Source: Rhizobiales bacterium UBA3584 (GTDB lineage: Bacteria > Pseudomonadota > Alphaproteobacteria > Rhizobiales > Devosiaceae). Taken from it: 10,539 nt of DNA. How positions within the stretch are numbered: position 1 is the stretch's first letter; every line of letters starts with the position of its first letter. The position numbers and the translations under genes are program-made. This document shows, piece by piece, positions 6,475 to 10,539 of this stretch. The DNA lies in the NCBI GenBank assembly GCA_002375765.1, contig DFMV01000073.1, positions 1 to 10,539 on the forward strand, in the 5' to 3' direction. Under the pieces are notes generated by a model. That model was not told the DNA's origin, did not search any database, and saw only the letters and a list, made by a program, of their open reading frames with translations.

Positions 6475-6918
6475 TTACGCGGTCTCCGGAACCTGCATGA
6501 CGGAAAAGAACATGCCCAGCTGGCGGATGGCGTTGGCAAATCCGTCATAGTCCACCGGCTTGGTGATGTAGACATTGGCACCAAGATCATAGCAGCGCTG
6601 AATCTCGCGCTCGTCATCGGTGGTGGTGAGCACAACGACAGGCGTGCGCTTTGTATGGGGGTTTGCCTTGACCTTTTCGAGAATTGAAACCCCGGTCATG
6701 TCGGGCAGGTTGAGATCGAGCAGGATCAGATAGTGACGATGGGTGCTCACGACGCCGCTGCCATCCTCGCCAAACAGATAGGCCAGCGCATCGGTACCGT
6801 TGACGAAGGGGATGATCTCATTGTTGACCCCGGCGCGACGGATGTTCTTTTCGATCAGGCGCGCGTGCCCATCATCATCCTCGATCATAAGAATGGTGAC
6901 TGGTTTTGCCTCGGTCAT
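6475..6918 (-). CDS. single-domain response regulator (CheY/Rcp1-like receiver)
   Basis: The 147-residue protein is a receiver domain with no output domain. Seen in the sequence: acidic cluster E13-D16, phosphoacceptor D68 in ILLDLNLPDMTG, T98/T99 in VVLTTTDDER, and K120 in VYITKPVD. The extended loop before D68 and the YDLGANVYITKPVDYDGF ending resemble Rcp1-type regulators that partner phytochrome-like and CHASE3 kinases. I prefer ATG 6918, which has AAGGA six bases upstream. A TTG at 6924 overlaps the kinase stop. It lies between the CHASE3 kinase and the REC-HRXXN kinase and is the obvious phosphate shuttle between them, though this is inferred from order only. Confidence 0.92.
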   Translation of the reverse strand: MTEAKPVTILMIEDDDGHARLIEKNIRRAGVNNEIIPFVNGTDALAYLFGEDGSGVVSTHRHYLILLDLNLPDMTGVSILEKVKANPHTKRTPVVVLTTTDDEREIQRCYDLGANVYITKPVDYDGFANAIRQLGMFFSVMQVPETA

Positions 6919-6920
6919 GA

Positions 6921-8414
6921 TCAATCCTTGCTTTTTGCGATGGCGCGCAGATCAGGCGCGATTGTAACGGTAAACGTGGTTCCCTGCTCAGGGTTCGATT
7001 GCAACTGGATGTCCCCGCCAAGATTGCGGGCCATTATCCGCACATGGGCGAGCCCGATACCCTCTCCGGGGACATTCTGGTTGCCCGATCGCCGGAACAG
7101 CTCAAACACGCGGTCATGATCCTGGGCGGAAATTCCACGGCCATTGTCGATCACATCGATAACGATACGGCCGTCGCGTTCCTGCCGACCATTAACGGTA
7201 ATCGCTATGGGGCGCTCTGGATGCCGGTACTTTATGGCATTGTCGAGAAGGTTGCCCAAAATCTGTTCCAGCGCCAGGCGGTCGGAAAACACCGGTGGGC
7301 TGGAAACCTCGATAATTATCTCGCCGTCGGATTCGGTGACCTGATGGCGCACGGCCGATACAGCGGATTCCACAAGCTCTTCGAGATCGATCCGCTCGGC
7401 CTTGAGCTTGCGCCGACCCTCCCGTGAAATCTTGAGAATGGCGTTGATCAGGCCATCCATCTTCTTTGTCGAAGAGCGGATGAACCCTATGGCCTCGGGA
7501 AGGTCTTCGGTCGCAGTCCGGCGCGCTTCGAGGAGAACCGGATCCTCGGGATCGCCGGAATGGCTGTCAACGAGTGCGTTGATGGGGCCAAGGGAAGCCT
7601 CGAGCTCGGAGGTAAAGCCCATGATGTTGACGAGCGGCGAGCGCAAATCATGGGTCACTATATAGGCGAAACGCTGCACTTCCTCGTTGGCGCGCATGAG
7701 GTCGCGTGTGCGCTCGCCGACCCGGGCCTCCAGGTCGCGGTTGAGGATTTCGACCTCGGCGCGAGCCGTATCGATTTCGCGCGTGTAGCGCAGGACCAGC
7801 CAGGCGGCGCCACCGACAACCCCGATGATGACCAGTGCGCCGATAATGGCGATGATGCGCAGCGCGCCCACGGCACCACGCTGTTCGACAACGCCATTGA
7901 AGGTTCGCTCGTCGGCCGCGCTGACGATCGCGTCGAGGAGTGTTGTGATCCGCTCCATGATGATTTCGCCCTGATCGGTCCGCACCAGGTCCAACGCGCC
8001 TTGCAGATTGCCCTGCCGGGCCAGATCGAGCGTCCTGTCGAGCTCGGCCAGCTTGTTTTCGATATCGGTGCGCATCTGGATCATGGGCTGCTCGGCCGCC
8101 AGATAGGGCACAAGCAGTTGATTGAGCAGATCGTAAGCGGGCATTATGCGATCGACGACGTCGCGATAAGGCTCGAGGTAGCGTTCATCGAGCGTGAGCA
8201 GATAGCCGCGCTGGCTCGACTGGGCACTCTGGAGCAAATTGCGCAAATCGACCGCCGCAATGCGCGCACCGCGGGCCTCGGCCACTTCGTCGAAATGGGC
8301 ACCGTTGCGTTCGACCAGCCAGATTGCGGTGCCGACAATGCCTATCAGCGCCAAAAGGCCAACTATGATCAGCGCAAGGCTGGACCGGGCAAAGCCCTTT
8401 GACGATATTGGCAT
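6921..8414 (-). CDS. membrane sensor histidine kinase with CHASE3 domain
   Basis: The 497-residue kinase has transmembrane helix 1 (about 11-33) and a CHASE3-type extracytoplasmic helical domain (about 38-180, with SQRGYLLTLDERYLEPY at 67-83). Transmembrane helix 2 (about 184-208), a coiled coil (about 212-245) and HisKA with phosphorylated H255 in THDLRSPL follow. HATPase_c has N388/N392, D423-N-G-R-G427 and GEGIGL (450-455). It autophosphorylates and should pass phosphate to the regulator directly downstream, whose start nearly overlaps its stop. The catalytic half is of the phytochrome-like HisKA type. ATG 8414 opens the first plausible N-terminal signal-anchor. No good ribosome-binding site precedes it, so the exact start is less certain. 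The open frame continues upstream to 8717 but overlaps the divergent gene and looks non-coding. The signal sensed is unknown. Confidence 0.9.
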   Translation of the reverse strand: MPISSKGFARSSLALIIVGLLALIGIVGTAIWLVERNGAHFDEVAEARGARIAAVDLRNLLQSAQSSQRGYLLTLDERYLEPYRDVVDRIMPAYDLLNQLLVPYLAAEQPMIQMRTDIENKLAELDRTLDLARQGNLQGALDLVRTDQGEIIMERITTLLDAIVSAADERTFNGVVEQRGAVGALRIIAIIGALVIIGVVGGAAWLVLRYTREIDTARAEVEILNRDLEARVGERTRDLMRANEEVQRFAYIVTHDLRSPLVNIMGFTSELEASLGPINALVDSHSGDPEDPVLLEARRTATEDLPEAIGFIRSSTKKMDGLINAILKISREGRRKLKAERIDLEELVESAVSAVRHQVTESDGEIIIEVSSPPVFSDRLALEQILGNLLDNAIKYRHPERPIAITVNGRQERDGRIVIDVIDNGRGISAQDHDRVFELFRRSGNQNVPGEGIGLAHVRIMARNLGGDIQLQSNPEQGTTFTVTIAPDLRAIAKSKD

Positions 8415-8447
8415 TTTTGGTGATGAGGTCCGGCCGTCGTAGTATCG

Positions 8448-8474
8448 AGTTGAACTTTTGCCGGAAAATTGAAC
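8448..8474. promoter_or_regulatory. repeated TTGAAC elements in the divergent spacer
   Basis: TTGAAC occurs at 8450-8455 and again at 8469-8474, a 19-base period. The first copy lies in a short AGTT-G-AACT palindrome (8448-8456). The elements sit between the divergent kinase (start 8414) and VWA gene (start 8552). They could be regulator half-sites or chance. No convincing -35/-10 pair was found on either strand. Confidence 0.25.
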
Positions 8475-8551
8475 CGAAGACAAGCGGCGCGGCCGACCCG
8501 ACCTTGCAGGGCACGGCGCCGCGGCCCATATTCGGAGGGAAAGGAGAGGAC

Positions 8552-9277
8552 GTGGCCGAAAAGACACCGACGAAAGCTCCCAATACCCCTCCGACCGCCG
8601 ATCGCGCATCGCATGCGGAGGTCGCCGATTTCGTTGCCAAAGTGGGCGCCATGAGTGCTGCGAGGACGACGAATGCGGATGAACGCGGTCGCCTGCTGTT
8701 TGCCATGGACGCCACAATGAGCCGCCAGCCCACCTGGGATCTGGCCTGCCAGTTGCAGGGCGAAATGTTTGAAACCGTGGCCAAGACAGGCGGGCTCGAT
8801 GTCCAGTTGATCTATTTCCGCGGCTTTGGGGAATGCCGGGCTTCGCGCTGGGTTTCCGACGCGCGGGCGCTGGCGGGCCTTATGACCGGCATCGATTGCC
8901 GCGGCGGGCACACCCAGATTTCCAAGGTGTTCGCCCACGCCCGAGCCGAGCACAACAAGAAAAAGATCAATGCCGTCGTCTATGTGGGCGACGCCATGGA
9001 AGAAGATATCGACAAGCTGGCCCAGAAGGCGGGCGAGCTGGGGCTCTTGGGCTGTCCGATGTTCCTGTTTCAGGAAGGACACGACCCGATGGCGCAAACG
9101 GCCTTCAAGGAATTCGCGCGGCTGACCAAGGGCGCCTATGCGCGGTTCAACGCCGGCGCGGCGGCGGAACTGGCCGCCTTGCTGCGGGCAGTGGCCGCCT
9201 ATGCCAGCGGCGGACGAGCGGCGCTCAAACTCCAGCAGGGCGGGACGGCGAAACTGCTCCTCGAACAGCTTTCATGA
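8552..9277 (+). CDS. VWA-like domain protein with predicted MIDAS metal site
   Basis: The 241-residue soluble protein has a Pro/Thr-rich N-terminus and a von Willebrand A-like domain (about 46-218). The metal site appears complete: DATMS (D53, T55, S57) as the DxTxS motif, GGHT (T121) as the second loop, and [10 protein letters not shown] with D147 as the third. Such domains bind protein partners through the metal ion. No signal peptide or membrane segment is seen. GTG 8552 follows AAGGAG (8541-8546) with a 5-base gap, a strong ribosome-binding site. The upstream frame extension to 8399 overlaps the divergent promoter region and is not believable. Its ATGA overlap with the membrane J-domain gene implies coupled translation and a likely physical partnership. 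It could be related to TerY-type VWA proteins of tellurite-type stress clusters, from memory only. Confidence 0.85.
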   Translation: MAEKTPTKAPNTPPTADRASHAEVADFVAKVGAMSAARTTNADERGRLLFAMDATMSRQPTWDLACQLQGEMFETVAKTGGLDVQLIYFRGFGECRASRWVSDARALAGLMTGIDCRGGHTQISKVFAHARAEHNKKKINAVVYVGDAMEEDIDKLAQKAGELGLLGCPMFLFQEGHDPMAQTAFKEFARLTKGAYARFNAGAAAELAALLRAVAAYASGGRAALKLQQGGTAKLLLEQLS

Positions 9278-10011
9278 TCTGGTTGCTGCTTGTCGGCGCC
9301 GTGGCGCTGATCGCGCTCTATCTCTATTCACTTTTTGTGCAGGGCGAGATCCGGCAATTGGTGCGCACGTTGCGCTGGGTTGTGGGGGGCGGACTTGTCG
9401 CAGGCGCGGCGTTGCTTGGCCTGCGTGGGCAAATGCTCTTGGCCAGTTTCATGGCGGCGGGCGGGCTGGGCGTCTTGATGCGCGGACGGCTGGGGCCGAT
9501 CGATTTCGGGGCCGGCCTGTCGAGCCCGAACAATGTCTCGAGCGTTTCTTCGGCCTATCTCGACATGAAACTCGAACACGAAACGGGGTCGGTTTCGGGC
9601 ACTGTGCGGGCGGGGCATTTTGCCGGACGCGAATTGGCCGACCTTTCAGCGGAAGAGTGCTGGGCGCTCTATGATGAAGTGGGCGATGATCCGGACTCGC
9701 TGGCACTTTACAAAAGCTGGCTGGACGCCAATCGCGCCGGTTGGCGCGACTATTTCGCCAGTGAGTTCGGAATGGAAACCGGCGATGAGGAAGCCGAGGC
9801 CTCCCACACGGCGCCCGGCGTCAGCGGGCTGGAGGAAGCCTATGAGGTGCTCGGGCTGGAACCGGGAGCCAGTGCCGAGGCGATCAAGGCGGCACATCGC
9901 AAACTGATGAAAAAGGTCCACCCCGACACGGGCGGATCGGCGTTTCTGGCCGCCAAGATCAACCAGGCCAAGGATTTGCTGCTCAAGGAGACCGCCTCGC
10001 GCAAGCCGTGA
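9274..10011 (+). CDS. membrane-anchored protein with C-terminal J domain (DnaJ-like)
   Basis: The 245-residue protein has a hydrophobic N-terminal helix (1-22) and one or two further membrane helices (about 35-50 and 53-69). A linker (about 75-185) with a conserved-looking block [23 protein letters not shown] follows, then a J domain (about 187-245). The J domain shows [12 protein letters not shown], the HPD motif (H216-P-D218) in [14 protein letters not shown], and [14 protein letters not shown]. The last helix is short, as in Tim14/Pam18-type J proteins. The HPD motif is what stimulates DnaK ATPase, so this protein should recruit Hsp70 to the inner-membrane surface. It begins inside the stop codon of the VWA-like gene. 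Related alphaproteobacterial proteins are annotated simply as J-domain or DnaJ proteins. Substrates are unknown. Confidence 0.9.
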   Translation: MIWLLLVGAVALIALYLYSLFVQGEIRQLVRTLRWVVGGGLVAGAALLGLRGQMLLASFMAAGGLGVLMRGRLGPIDFGAGLSSPNNVSSVSSAYLDMKLEHETGSVSGTVRAGHFAGRELADLSAEECWALYDEVGDDPDSLALYKSWLDANRAGWRDYFASEFGMETGDEEAEASHTAPGVSGLEEAYEVLGLEPGASAEAIKAAHRKLMKKVHPDTGGSAFLAAKINQAKDLLLKETASRKP

Positions 10012-10012
10012 G

Positions 10013-10052
10013 GGAAAACGCGTTGTTTTCCACAGGCGGTTGTAACACCGCC
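10013..10052 (+). terminator. tandem hairpins after the J-domain gene, possible terminator
   Basis: GGAAAAC (10013-10019) and GTTTTCC (10025-10031) form a perfect 7-bp stem with a 5-base loop. GGCGGT (10035-10040) and ACCGCC (10047-10052) form a perfect 6-bp stem with a 6-base loop. The first starts two bases after the stop codon. Neither is followed by a T run, so they may end transcription with Rho, protect the 3' end, or form an operator for the transporter downstream. Confidence 0.4.
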
Positions 10053-10067
10053 ACGCACTGATAGACT
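10040..10067 (+). promoter_or_regulatory. weak candidate promoter for the BCCT transporter
   Basis: TTGTAA (10040-10045) and TAGACT (10062-10067) are separated by 16 bases, each matching four of six consensus positions. The -35 would lie in the second hairpin dyad. It is the best pair I found in the 121-bp spacer, but the match is poor. Confidence 0.2.
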
Positions 10068-10132
10068 TTGCTCAGTTTGATCGCCCCGGGCCGCTGTTGT
10101 CTGGTGGCCTGAACAAGAAATGAGTGGGGTTC

Positions 10133-10539
10133 ATGTTTTCGGGTTTCGTCATCAATCCACCGGTCTTTTTCGGCGCCATAATCATTATTGCCGTCTTCCT
10201 TTTGATCGGGGTCGTGGTGCCCGATCAGGCAGCCGATATCTTTTCCGCATTGCAGGCCGGTATTCTTGGCAATTTCGGCTGGCTGTACCTGCTGTCGGTG
10301 GGCATTTTCCTCGCGGCGGTGCTGCTGTTTTCGCTGGGGCGCTTCGGATCGCTCAAGCTGGGACCCGACGATGCGACGCCGGACTTCAAATATCTCTCCT
10401 GGATAGCGATGCTGTTTGCGGCCGGCATGGGAATCGGGCTGATGTTTTATGCCGTCGGCGAACCGATGACCCATTTTTACGCTCCGCCGACCGCCGAGCC
10501 GGGCAGTATCGCGGCAATGCGCGAATCGATGGCGGTGAC
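10133..10539 (+). CDS. BCCT family transporter (choline/glycine betaine/carnitine type), 5' part only
   Basis: The visible 135 codons encode the N-terminal part of a sodium- or proton-coupled osmolyte transporter: transmembrane helix 1 (about 12-30), helix 2 (about 50-69) and helix 3 (about 89-108). Helix 3 carries the family signature W90[15 protein letters not shown], in which G98-M-G-I-G102 is the glycine-rich unwound segment that binds sodium and substrate in BetP-like members. EPM (110-112) follows. GMGIG favours a betaine/choline-type sodium symporter over CaiT-like exchange, but one motif does not settle the substrate. Reading continues past the right edge; full members exceed 500 residues, so most of the protein is missing. 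ATG 10133 is used; an in-frame GTG at 10124 is an alternative, and TGA at 10121-10123 bars anything further upstream. Confidence 0.9.
   Translation, partial: MFSGFVINPPVFFGAIIIIAVFLLIGVVVPDQAADIFSALQAGILGNFGWLYLLSVGIFLAAVLLFSLGRFGSLKLGPDDATPDFKYLSWIAMLFAAGMGIGLMFYAVGEPMTHFYAPPTAEPGSIAAMRESMAV

Noticed and set aside
7560..8402. 280-codon plus-strand open frame opposite the CHASE3 kinase
   Set aside because: The minus strand encodes an unmistakable kinase with all boxes; the plus frame is its shadow.
8415..8717. N-terminal extension of the CHASE3 kinase
   Set aside because: It would overlap the divergent VWA gene and adds Ser/Arg-rich sequence unlike a sensor N-terminus.

Overview
The window is high-GC DNA with long ORFs, ATG/GTG/TTG starts and tight same-strand gene packing. 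Gene content (lone CoxG-like protein, ArsR/AHSA1 pair, HRXXN-type kinase, DUF6384-like protein, membrane J-domain protein) suggests an alphaproteobacterium, most likely Hyphomicrobiales (Devosiaceae or Rhizobiales-like). That placement comes from recalled family distributions, not from a search. The window is almost fully coding: eleven genes, the last cut off at the right edge. I see no RNA genes, insertion sequences or CRISPR arrays.

Layout. Bases 106-573 (-) encode a solitary CoxG-type SRPBCC protein, probably starting at TTG. Divergent from it, 732-4409 (+) is a three-gene operon: a long helical protein distantly reminiscent of TelA, a single-pass membrane protein resembling DUF6384, and a coiled-coil protein with a glycine/phenylalanine-rich tail. 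Bases 4517-5372 (+) hold an ArsR-type repressor and an AHSA1-type SRPBCC protein behind a near-consensus -35 and a 41-bp concentric palindrome that reaches the start codon. Bases 5432-8414 (-) hold a signalling operon transcribed as CHASE3 histidine kinase, then a single-domain response regulator, then a REC-HisKA_2 hybrid kinase. Divergent from that, 8552-10011 (+) encode a VWA-like protein with an apparently complete metal site, overlapping (ATGA) a membrane protein with a C-terminal J domain. From 10133 a BCCT-family (betaine/choline-type) transporter begins and leaves the window.

How they may work together. The TelA-like/DUF6384-like/Gly-rich operon and the VWA/J-domain operon contain the protein types seen in membrane-associated stress and chaperone-like assemblies: coiled coils, a membrane anchor, a VWA metal-site scaffold and an Hsp70 recruiter. 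I suggest, as inference only, that they form one envelope-associated module split by two signalling cassettes. The sensor cassette resembles alphaproteobacterial stress-sensing kinases, and the osmolyte transporter next door fits an envelope or osmotic-stress neighbourhood.
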